From contig MHSB01000012.1 of assembly GCA_001821155.1 (NCBI GenBank), positions 1 to 9,469 of the forward strand: 9,469 bases of DNA, given 5' to 3'. Shown here in pieces: positions 1 through 5,073 of this stretch; positions within the stretch are counted from its first letter, which is position 1; each line of letters starts with the position of its first letter. Below the pieces are notes generated by a model, which was not told the DNA's origin, made no database searches, and was given only the letters and a program-made list of their open reading frames with translations. Position numbers and translations under genes: made by a program. The stretch comes from Candidatus Taylorbacteria bacterium RIFCSPLOWO2_01_FULL_50_130. Its GTDB lineage: Bacteria > Patescibacteriota > Minisyncoccia > Phycocordibacterales > UBA10002.

Positions 1-343
1 GCTTTTTAGCCGAAATGGGGATAAAAAAGAGTTAAAATATTTGACAAGTGATGATTAACATTGACTAGGGCACCAAAAAATAATGCACTTGGGTCAGCTT
101 CTAAAACCAGGCAAAACTCCGAACAGAAAGGGCCAGAAAAAATGAAAGTGTTTGTGTTTCAAGATATAGATATAGTGGCAGTAGTTCTTCTGAAGCTCAA
201 CGACAAGACCAACCGACGCGGCGTAGTGGCAAGATTCGTTCTAAAGGACGACCCAAAAATCAGCAACTGGCCATTTTAGCCGATAGGTGCGTTTGCTCTG
301 AACCAATACATTCTTTCCATCCCCAAATCCCCGGCCGCAACAA
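1..343. other. Left-edge stretch without an assignable gene
   Basis: No recognisable gene was found in these 343 bases. The plus frame closing at 56-58 could be the last 18 codons of a gene entering from the left, but nothing identifies it. A plus-strand frame 61-279 (TTG start; internal ATG at 142 preceded by AGAAAGGG) would encode a small basic protein. A second overlapping plus frame stays open from 105 to about 353 with a Ser/Arg-rich reading that runs into the left palindrome. Two competing frames and no family match make coding status doubtful, so a decayed gene or spacer is equally likely. No tRNA, rRNA or terminator was seen. Confidence 0.3.
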
Positions 344-379
344 TTACGAATAAGCCAGCGGCCGCTAAGTTATTCGTAA
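344..379. repeat. Left 36-bp palindrome flanking the Cas2-like gene
   Basis: This is an imperfect palindrome centred at 361.5. Outer arms TTACGAATAA (344-353) and TTATTCGTAA (370-379) are perfect complements. The core AGCGGCCGCT (357-366) is self-complementary. A 3-by-3 mismatch (GCC against AAG) separates core from arms. It lies 8 nt beyond the stop codon of the Cas2-like gene. The same 36 bases recur at 980-1015 with one difference (C356 versus T992) and in the same orientation, as the asymmetric GCC/GCT...AAG bases show. It could extrude as a cruciform or fold as a hairpin in single-stranded DNA. There is no T-run after it, so it does not look like a normal terminator. Confidence 0.95.
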
Positions 380-387
380 CACAGAAA

Positions 388-969
388 TCACTTCAGATCA
401 AAATGCGAACGTAGGTAAGCGTCATTTTCAATTTTATCCGCAATGATATATAAAATATCTTTGCCTATTCTAAAATCGGCTTTCAATAAAGCAATTAGAT
501 CCTCGCAATCATAAGGGCAAACCCACACGCTGTGTTGTAAATGAATAAAACCGATCGCTCTCAATGTGTTTCGCAATTTCTCTCTCAATTCTTTCCTTTT
601 CTCTCTGATATCGAAAATTACAATCCTCCACTTCCCATCCCATTTTCTCGGCTTCGGCATACCAAAACCGACGCCGACGCGCCGACGCAAATAGTCTCCG
701 CCTTCTTTCGTCAAGCGGAGAAATTTACCCTTGTCGGTTTGTTCAAAATACACAAAACCCGACTTCAGGAGTCTGGACAAGGACTCGTTCACTGAGTAGC
801 GCGGGTCGCGTCTGACAGTCTTCCAACCGCCTTTCTTTAACTCTTTTAAAATCATTGCCGCCGCCAAGGGCGAAGACAAAGCGCCAATGGCGGCTACGGT
901 AAAAAGAATGGCCTTTTGAATTTTTGCCAAACGAACTTTCTTTTTTATCTCTTTTTCAAGACTTCCCAT
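388..969 (-). CDS. PaaX-like winged-helix protein with Cas2-like C-terminal domain
   Basis: A complete 193-residue protein. Residues 20-42 form a hydrophobic stretch (possible membrane segment or first helix of the DNA-binding domain). Residues about 45-97 read as a winged helix, with a recognition-helix-like part around SVNESLSRLLKSG and a basic wing. Residues 110-192 match the Cas2/PaaX-C ferredoxin-like fold: strand RIVIFDI with Asp120 at the position of the Cas2 catalytic aspartate, helix with many Lys/Arg, then LQHSVWV (144-150) and YIIAD (174-178). Such proteins are often auto-annotated as CRISPR Cas2, but no cas1 or CRISPR array is present, and the fused winged helix points to the PaaX-type group. 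The gene is bracketed closely by palindromes; the upstream one occupies the promoter area, so self-regulation or DNA processing at the palindrome is plausible. No clear Shine-Dalgarno sequence. Exact activity unknown. Confidence 0.85.
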   Translation of the reverse strand: MGSLEKEIKKKVRLAKIQKAILFTVAAIGALSSPLAAAMILKELKKGGWKTVRRDPRYSVNESLSRLLKSGFVYFEQTDKGKFLRLTKEGGDYLRRRVGVGFGMPKPRKWDGKWRIVIFDIREKRKELREKLRNTLRAIGFIHLQHSVWVCPYDCEDLIALLKADFRIGKDILYIIADKIENDAYLRSHFDLK

Positions 970-978
970 AGAAATGCT

Positions 979-1016
979 ATTACGAATAAGCTAGCGGCCG
1001 CTAAGTTATTCGTAAT
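979..1016. repeat. Right palindrome flanking the Cas2-like gene
   Basis: Near-identical copy of the left palindrome. The outer arms extend by one base pair (A979 with T1016), giving 11-bp arms, and the core is 12 bp (TAGCGGCCGCTA, 992-1003) because T992 pairs with A1003. It starts 9 bp downstream of the pheT stop codon and ends 10 bp upstream of the ATG of the Cas2-like gene, so it must overlap or adjoin any promoter of that gene. Reading toward the Cas2-like gene there is no U-tract, so simple termination of pheT transcription is not supported. Confidence 0.95.
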
Positions 1017-1024
1017 GAAAGTTT

Positions 1025-3070
1025 TCAGCGGGCTTGCCAGCCTCGGTCGGCCAGTCCTTTGTAAACCTCGGCCATGATCTTATTCACCTCGCCGTCGGCG
1101 AGGGTTCGTCCGGCAGACTGGAAAACCAGCCGGAAGGCGTAGGAAATTTTTTGTTCGCCTGCCTGCCCGCCTGCGCGCGGCGCGCCTGTCTGCGTGTCCC
1201 GCACAGGTAGACGGACAGGCGCCGCCCCGGCAGGCGGGCCTTTCGGTTTGTAAATATCAAAAAGATAATGATTGGCCAAAAGGTCGGCCGATTGCCCTAC
1301 CGCTTTTTCAATCACAGACCACACGGCTTGGTCGGAAATATTTTCCGGCACGAAAAGAGCGACATCGCGGACAATGAATGGGTAAGTTGAAAACGGCTTG
1401 TATTTTGTTGTTTCAACCGGCGGCAACTTCGGCCGCCAGTTCTCCGGCGCGGAAATTTTCGGAGGTATCGGTTCCAAATCAATTTCAGCGGCGTTGTCTG
1501 TAATTTTTGCCTTCAATTCAATGCCAAGCTCGGCGGAAATTTTTTTGACCGCGCCCTCAACAATCCCTTTGTTTTTAATCCGCCCCGGCGCGTAGCCGAG
1601 CGCGAGGTGGCTTTCTTCCCTTCCCCCAAACTCACCCGCCGAAGCCGAGGCGGAGGCGGGCCACACCTTTCCGATCTCAAAAATCTTCACTTCCGGGAGG
1701 CCGATTAGCGGCGCGTTTGCGGCATTTAGTTTCAAACTCGTCTTCAAATTTTCCGAAAGATTGGTCCGCAAAAAAGACTTATCCGAAGCAAGGGGTTTTT
1801 CTATGGCCAACTCCCCCTTCGCGGAAAGAGAAGAGGCCATAATCTCCGAAAAGCCGCCGGCAACGAGAATTTCTCGGATCCGATTCTCAAGGTAAAAACG
1901 AGCCGGGGTCGCCGTCTCCAGTTTCGCGGCCGGCAAAGCCGCCACTGGCACCTTATCGTAACCGTAAAGCCGGCCGACTTCCTCCGCCAGGTCTTCGGGA
2001 ATTTTCAAATCCAGCCTCTCAAACGGAATCGCGGCCGATAAAACTCCGCCGCCTCTGATCTCTACCGCGATACCGAGCCGTTCCAAAATTCCCGCGATTT
2101 CTTTCTCCGAAATCTTCAAATCAAGCAGACTGTTTATAAAATTGATCTTTGCCTCAATCACACTTTGGCGCGCCGGGGTCGGATATGCGTCTTTAACCTC
2201 CCCGAATTCCGCCTCCGGCAAGAGATCGGCAAGGAGAGCGGAAAATTCCGTCATCGCTTTACCGGCTACCTCTGGCGAAATCTCGTTTTCAAAACGTTTA
2301 GAGGCGCCGGTTCGGATTTGCAGCCTCTCGGACGCGCGGCGGATCAGAGTTGGTTCAAAATTGGCCGATTCCAGAATCAAATTTTTCGTCTCCGGCCCGA
2401 CTTCAGCCCGCTTGCCGCCTTTGATGCCGGCAATCGCAAGAGGCCCCATATCATCGGCGATCATCAGAATTTCCGAATCAAGGATAATATCTTTACAGTC
2501 AAGAGTTGAAATTTTCTCGCCGCTTTCCGCCCGCCTAATTTGAATCGCCCCCTTTACTTTATCGGCGTCAAAAGCGTGAAGCGGCTGGCCCATGTCAAAC
2601 ATCACAAAGTTCGCGGCATCCACGACATTGTTTATGCTTCGCTCCCCGATTGATTCAAGACGCTCTTTGAGCCGCTTGGGCGACTCGCTTATTTTGACGC
2701 CGGAAACCCTTCGGCCGATGTAGCGGCGGCAATCAGAAATACAGCTTTCAGCTTCTAGCTTATGGCTTATAGGGTTAGGATCGGAAATAACAACTTTTAG
2801 TGGAGGCAATTTCTCAACGTTCGGGTTTTTCTTCAGAGGCAAGACGATTTTTTCATCAATCGCCGCAGCGATCTCATGCGCAATGCCGCGGTGGCAAAGC
2901 GCGTAGTGAGCGCGATCAGGCAAAACTTTTACGTCCAAAACAGAGTCGCCGTTCTTTTGTTCTATGCCATCAATTTCAAAAGCACTGAACGTCAAAACCT
3001 CACCGACTTTCTCCGCCGGCGGCAGTTTCTCTTTGAAGTATGTTTGGAGCCAGTTGTAAGAAACAAGCAT
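1025..3070 (-). CDS. pheT: Phenylalanine--tRNA ligase beta subunit
   Basis: The beta subunit forms the (alpha-beta)2 phenylalanyl-tRNA synthetase, which charges tRNA-Phe in the cytoplasm. The 681-residue protein begins with the usual B1-like start (MLVSYNWLQTYF, then FEIDGIEQ) but passes straight to VLPDRAHYAL, so the EMAP-II-like tRNA-binding insert is missing; Escherichia coli PheT has about 795 residues. The B3/B4 region is clear (VDAANFVMFDMGQPLHAFD, about 149-167), then B5, the catalytic-like core, and a C-terminal FDX-ACB anticodon-binding domain (from YPFIVRDVALFVP to the end). Three repeat-derived in-frame segments interrupt it: residues 98-113, 471-479 and 611-638. It starts 35 bp after the 112-aa gene and ends with TGA 9 bp before the right palindrome. 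Operon with pheS. Confidence 0.97.
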   Translation of the reverse strand: MLVSYNWLQTYFKEKLPPAEKVGEVLTFSAFEIDGIEQKNGDSVLDVKVLPDRAHYALCHRGIAHEIAAAIDEKIVLPLKKNPNVEKLPPLKVVISDPNPISHKLEAESCISDCRRYIGRRVSGVKISESPKRLKERLESIGERSINNVVDAANFVMFDMGQPLHAFDADKVKGAIQIRRAESGEKISTLDCKDIILDSEILMIADDMGPLAIAGIKGGKRAEVGPETKNLILESANFEPTLIRRASERLQIRTGASKRFENEISPEVAGKAMTEFSALLADLLPEAEFGEVKDAYPTPARQSVIEAKINFINSLLDLKISEKEIAGILERLGIAVEIRGGGVLSAAIPFERLDLKIPEDLAEEVGRLYGYDKVPVAALPAAKLETATPARFYLENRIREILVAGGFSEIMASSLSAKGELAIEKPLASDKSFLRTNLSENLKTSLKLNAANAPLIGLPEVKIFEIGKVWPASASASAGEFGGREESHLALGYAPGRIKNKGIVEGAVKKISAELGIELKAKITDNAAEIDLEPIPPKISAPENWRPKLPPVETTKYKPFSTYPFIVRDVALFVPENISDQAVWSVIEKAVGQSADLLANHYLFDIYKPKGPPAGAAPVRLPVRDTQTGAPRAGGQAGEQKISYAFRLVFQSAGRTLADGEVNKIMAEVYKGLADRGWQAR
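1157..1240. repeat. GC-rich palindromic repeat inserted in pheT
   Basis: A very GC-rich block with two nested inverted pairs: GCCCGCCTG (1165-1173) with CAGGCGGGC (1231-1239), and GCGCCTGTC (1182-1190) with GACAGGCGC (1214-1222). It encodes PheT residues about 611-638, rich in Pro, Gly, Ala and Arg, between the FDX-ACB strands ending FDIYKPK and starting ISYAFRLVFQ. In ordinary PheT this loop is only a few residues long. The block keeps the frame, so it behaves like a protein-coding palindromic element. Confidence 0.8.
1635..1660. repeat. Short GC-rich inverted repeat in pheT
   Basis: CCCGCC (1635-1640) and GGCGGG (1655-1660) are complementary around a GC-rich middle. The segment encodes an Ala-Ser run (PASASASAG) in PheT after KVW, at about residues 471-479. 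It looks like a smaller member of the GC-rich palindrome family at 1157-1240; the evidence is modest. Confidence 0.4.
2741..2782. repeat. Degenerate 7-bp-period repeat inside pheT
   Basis: Successive 7-base units ending in GCTT (for example ACAGCTT then TCAGCTT) run from 2741 to 2768 and fade out by 2782. They encode PheT residues about 98-110 (NPISHKLEAESC) between ISDP and CRRYIGR. In the family these two motifs are normally close together, so this is an in-frame repeat insertion of roughly 13-15 residues. Confidence 0.65.
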
Positions 3071-3105
3071 AGAAATAATTTTGATCAGAGCTGTCTTGCT
3101 TTACC

Positions 3106-3444
3106 TTAAATCAAATGAGATCTTTCTCTGATACGTCTTATATATTCCCGGAAACCCTCCATGTCTTCTTTTGTTTCGGTTTGCTTTTCAATCCAGTACG
3201 TATCAAGTCCGTATGCCTCTGTCAAAAATCTTGTGGCGATTTCTTTATCAATTACATACTGATCATCTGTTTTAAGTTTTGGGTCGAATCTGTCCAGAAC
3301 ATCTTCAGTAATTTTTTTAATTATAAAAAGCTCGTTGTTTGAAAGATTTTCGATGTGAAAGCTAGACCGCAATAAATCAATCGTTTCTTTCATCCACAAC
3401 TGCACGTTCTCGTTATTGCTCTGAAACGACTCCGGGAATTTCAT
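3106..3444 (-). CDS. Unknown 112-aa protein between pheS and pheT
   Basis: I do not recognise this protein. Its ATG overlaps the pheS stop as ATGA (3441-3444), a layout typical of translational coupling, and its TAA stop lies 35 bp before pheT, so it is almost certainly co-expressed with phenylalanyl-tRNA synthetase. The protein is soluble-looking, charged and predicted by eye to be mostly helical. It has no cysteines, no signal peptide, no membrane segment and no obvious catalytic motif. The C-terminus is basic (EYIRRIRERSHLI). The gene is visibly richer in A+T than pheT and pheS, which could mean recent arrival. In most bacteria pheS and pheT are directly adjacent, so an intervening gene is unusual. 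It could be an accessory factor, a small antitoxin-like protein or a passenger; none of these is shown by the sequence. Confidence 0.75.
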   Translation of the reverse strand: MKFPESFQSNNENVQLWMKETIDLLRSSFHIENLSNNELFIIKKITEDVLDRFDPKLKTDDQYVIDKEIATRFLTEAYGLDTYWIEKQTETKEDMEGFREYIRRIRERSHLI

Positions 3445-4238
3445 ACTCTAAATTGATTGATAAACCTCAAATCCCCGGAATAAAACAGGCGGATGTCGGG
3501 AATGCCGTATTTGACCATCAGAAATCGGTCTATGCCGCCGCCGAAAGCAAAACCGCGATACCCTTCCAAACCGACTGCTCGGAAAACATTGGGATGCACC
3601 AAACCGGCGCCCATCATTTCAAGCCAGCGGTCGCCAAATTTGACATCCACTTCAATACCGGGTTCAACGAAGGAAAAGAAGCTCGGCCGGAAACGGATTT
3701 CCGCGTCCGGGCCGAAATACTTTTTAAAAAAATGGAGAATCGTCCCCTTCAGATGGGCGAGCGAGACTTCTTTGTCCACGTACAATCCCTCCACTTGAAA
3801 AAACTGGGCCTCGTGGGTGGCATCGGTGGCCTCATTACGAAAGACTTTTCCCGGCACGATAATCCGGTAAGGCGGCTTTATCCCCGCCTTCAACTTCTCC
3901 TCCATATATCGGATTTGTACTGGGGATGTATGGGTACGAAGTAATAATCTTTCATCTTTAATCTTTAATCCTTGACGGGACTTTTTGCCTCCTCTTTCTT
4001 TTGTTAAAGATAAAGGATTAACAGTTAAGGATTCACTCTTTGGTTGTTTCAACCAAAAGGTGTCCTGCATATCGCGCGATGGATGGTCCTTCGGCACGTT
4101 AAGCGCGTCAAAGTTGTGCCACTCATCTTCTATTTCCGGGCCGCTGGCCACCTCAAAACCAATCTGACCGAAAATCTCGGCAATTTCAAGAATTGCTCTG
4201 GATATCGGGTGAAGATGGCCTTTTTCCTTATTCTCCAT
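3441..4238 (-). CDS. pheS: Phenylalanine--tRNA ligase alpha subunit (short form)
   Basis: Catalytic subunit of phenylalanyl-tRNA synthetase, a class II enzyme that activates Phe and transfers it to tRNA-Phe. Class II motifs are clear: RLLLRTHTSPVQIR (97-110), motif 2 from YRIIVPGKVFRNEATDATHE (124-143) to FFQVEGLY, and motif 3 (GFAFGGGIDRFLMVKYGIPD, 229-248) followed by DLRFINQF. The protein has 265 residues against about 330-350 usually: the N-terminal coiled coil that contacts tRNA is absent. The start is fixed by an in-frame TAA 12 nt upstream of the ATG, so the shortening is real. Residues about 64-96 are an in-frame insertion made from a 7-bp-period repeat; here the family normally passes almost directly from DTFWL to LLLRTHTS. 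First gene of the pheS-orf-pheT operon. Confidence 0.97.
   Translation of the reverse strand: MENKEKGHLHPISRAILEIAEIFGQIGFEVASGPEIEDEWHNFDALNVPKDHPSRDMQDTFWLKQPKSESLTVNPLSLTKERGGKKSRQGLKIKDERLLLRTHTSPVQIRYMEEKLKAGIKPPYRIIVPGKVFRNEATDATHEAQFFQVEGLYVDKEVSLAHLKGTILHFFKKYFGPDAEIRFRPSFFSFVEPGIEVDVKFGDRWLEMMGAGLVHPNVFRAVGLEGYRGFAFGGGIDRFLMVKYGIPDIRLFYSGDLRFINQFRV
3945..4038. repeat. Inverted 7-bp-period repeat arms inside pheS
   Basis: The left arm has four 7-base units like TAATCTT (3945-3972). The right arm has four or five units like TTAAGGA (4004-4038), which are approximately complementary to the left ones. The two arms flank a purine/pyrimidine-biased middle. The block corresponds closely to the extra PheS residues 64-96 and contains no stop in the pheS frame. 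Confidence 0.75.
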
Positions 4239-4244
4239 GAAGAT

Positions 4245-4273
4245 ACTTTAACAGAGAAAAAAAGAAACTGAAA
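4245..4273 (-). promoter_or_regulatory. Possible extended -10 promoter for a leaderless pheS mRNA
   Basis: On the minus strand, TGTTAAAGT (an extended -10, box TAAAGT at 4245-4250) ends 6 nt before the pheS ATG. A start site about 7 nt downstream would fall on the ATG itself. The matching -35 position (4268-4273, TTTCAG) is poor. There is no Shine-Dalgarno sequence. It is an inference; the alternative is read-through past the upstream hairpin. Confidence 0.3.
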
Positions 4274-4300
4274 GGCGGGCGGCACAAAGCGCCGCCCGCC
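4256..4300 (-). terminator. Strong GC hairpin with T-rich tail between tRNA-Thr and pheS
   Basis: GGCGGGCGGC (4274-4283) pairs perfectly with GCCGCCCGCC (4291-4300) around a 7-nt loop. On the minus strand the stem is followed by TTT, then TTT, then a run of seven T. It probably ends the tRNA-Thr transcript. Because pheS starts about 35 nt further on, it could also attenuate read-through into pheS, but no Phe-rich leader peptide and no T-box sequence were found. Confidence 0.7.
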
Positions 4301-4317
4301 AAATAGTTGGTCAATCC

Positions 4318-4327
4318 GCCAGCTGGC
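4318..4327. repeat. Short palindrome GCCAGCTGGC
   Basis: A perfect 10-bp palindrome in the 45-nt spacer between the tRNA-Thr 3' end and the terminator hairpin. A second small stem (CCAA/TTGG, 4299-4310) touches the base of the terminator stem. Both are too small to assign a role. Confidence 0.4.
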
Positions 4328-4345
4328 AGACAGAGAGTTTAACCC

Positions 4346-4421
4346 TGGAGCCGGTGGTCAGGCTCGAACTGACGACATCCACTTTACAAAAGTGGCGCTC
4401 TGCCAACTGAGCTACACCGGC
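4346..4421 (-). tRNA. tRNA-Thr (anticodon UGU)
   Basis: A complete 76-nt cloverleaf on the minus strand: acceptor stem GCCGGTG/CACCGGC, D-arm GCTC...GAGC, anticodon arm CCACT-TTTGTAA-AGTGG with anticodon TGT reading ACA (Thr), T-arm GTCAG-TTCGAGC-CTGAC, discriminator T, and encoded CCA. All stems pair. Its 5' end is 4 nt after the stop codon of the small HNH-tail ORF, so it is probably cut from a longer transcript. The GC hairpin at 4274-4300 lies 45 nt downstream. Confidence 0.97.
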
Positions 4422-4425
4422 AGTT

Positions 4426-4596
4426 TTACCTTGATTTTAGATACTTCACCTTCCTTCTCACTCTTCCATTGCCTTTATTGAGGTTTCTGAAACGAGGCGT
4501 AAGGGAATGACAGTTGGGACAGATCAAACGGAGATTATCTTCATCGTTATTCGCGGGTCTTTCTTTCCTGCCTCTGTATGCTAAACATAATTTCAT
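4426..4596 (-). pseudogene. HNH endonuclease C-terminal fragment (56 codons)
   Basis: A short frame from ATG (4594-4596) to TAA (4426-4428). The middle reads NNDEDNLRLICPNCHSLTPR followed by an RNLNKGNG segment. This is the well-known end of HNH nucleases: an Asn-Leu helix, the CPNCH zinc/metal site and the following Thr-rich turn. The upstream His-His part of the HNH motif (usually HHIDGN-like) is missing; the residues before (MKLCLAYRGRKERPA) do not replace it. It is therefore most likely the tail of a broken HNH gene, although a small zinc-knuckle protein cannot be excluded. The tail is strongly basic. It ends 4 nt from tRNA-Thr; tRNA neighbours are frequent insertion points for mobile DNA. 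A TATACT box ends 6 nt before the ATG. Confidence 0.65.
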
Positions 4597-4643
4597 CAGT
4601 TAAGTATACAATACTTAATATAAAGAATGGCATACAGCATACA
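4574..4643. repeat. Inverted and 7-bp direct repeats upstream of the HNH fragment
   Basis: CTGTATGC (4574-4581) is repeated in inverted form as GCATACAG (4630-4637), and GCATACA occurs twice in tandem (4630-4643), again a 7-base period. Between them lies TTAAGTAT-ACA-ATACTTAA (4600-4618), a perfect 8-bp inverted repeat with a 3-nt loop that also contains the TATACT box on the minus strand. The right edge is close to the end of the preceding membrane-protein gene. Confidence 0.55.
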
Positions 4644-4675
4644 CTTTGAGGTATAGCGCACCGGCCTGTCAAAAG

Positions 4676-5068
4676 TTACGGTGCGGTAGGCCGCTTATTG
4701 TTTTTATCTTCCTTCTCAAGAACGGTCTTGAGATGCGCCGAGACCTCATTTCCATGTCGCAGATGCAACCTGCGCGTGCGAAGATATCGATTAAGACGCG
4801 CTGCCACTGTATGCATGGTGGCATCAAAGACGGTCCGGATCTTGATGCTAGAAGTCCGCACGGAGCGCAGTGACGCGTGAAAACCTGCCGATACTGCCAT
4901 GCGCACATTCAAGCGGCAATATGCCAAGCACCGTGCAAGGAGAGGATCGACGGCGCTTCGAAAACGAGTAAGCGGTGTCTGCACCCCCCGATTAAGCTCC
5001 AATATCTTGCATCCCAAAAGCGCCAAAAGTCCTAAAAATGAGACGGCAAATACAGTGGTGGATATCAT
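4676..5068 (-). CDS. Small basic single-pass membrane protein following tsf
   Basis: A 130-residue protein I cannot assign to a family. Residues 3-20 form one hydrophobic helix (STTVFAVSFLGLLALLGC) with no positive charge before it. The rest is very rich in Arg, Lys and His, so by the positive-inside rule the C-terminal part would lie in the cytoplasm, perhaps near nucleic acid or the membrane surface. Cys20 follows LLG, which faintly resembles a lipobox, but the N-terminus lacks the usual Lys/Arg. The ATG is only 5 nt after the tsf stop, which suggests co-transcription and perhaps coupled translation. A 7-bp inverted repeat (4657-4663 with 4679-4685) overlaps the 3' end but has no T-run. Coding is supported by the membrane helix and the tight position; no homology is claimed. 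Confidence 0.55.
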   Translation of the reverse strand: MISTTVFAVSFLGLLALLGCKILELNRGVQTPLTRFRSAVDPLLARCLAYCRLNVRMAVSAGFHASLRSVRTSSIKIRTVFDATMHTVAARLNRYLRTRRLHLRHGNEVSAHLKTVLEKEDKNNKRPTAP

Positions 5069-5073
5069 ATTCG

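Larger units (their letters stand above)
344..1015 (-). mobile_element. Candidate one-gene element: palindrome - Cas2-like ORF - palindrome
   Basis: Two 36-bp palindromes (35/36 identical, directly oriented) bracket one complete ORF with 8 and 10 nt to spare, giving a 672-bp unit. It begins 9 bp after the pheT stop codon, a common landing place for cassettes that avoid damaging a host gene. The encoded protein has a winged-helix region and a Cas2/PaaX-C-like ferredoxin fold, suited to binding or processing palindromic DNA. The comparison with REP/RAYT and IS200/IS605 units, where a small protein recognises subterminal hairpins, is by layout only; no HUH-Tyr transposase signature was found. 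No target-site duplication is evident. The alternative is a regulator gene with duplicated operator/terminator palindromes. Confidence 0.35.

Noticed and set aside
61..279. 72-codon gene near the left edge
   Set aside because: TTG start, no family, and a competing frame over the same bases; kept only as a note in the left-edge entry.
388..1016. CRISPR-Cas locus because of the Cas2-like protein
   Set aside because: There are only two repeats, they are palindromic and flank a gene, there are no spacers and no cas1; the winged helix fits the PaaX-like group better.
979..1016. Simple rho-independent terminator of pheT
   Set aside because: The palindrome has no loop of normal size and no T-run on the minus strand, and the same sequence occurs on the other side of the next gene.
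2142..2543. 133-codon plus-strand frame inside pheT
   Set aside because: Antisense to a conserved part of pheT, with no independent support.
388..4238. Recoded UGA as in Gracilibacteria/SR1
   Set aside because: TGA ends pheS, pheT and the Cas2-like gene at sensible family lengths, and no internal TGA is needed in any gene.
4239..4345. T-box or Phe leader-peptide attenuator for pheS
   Set aside because: No T-box consensus, no specifier stem and no Phe-rich short frame; only a plain hairpin is visible.
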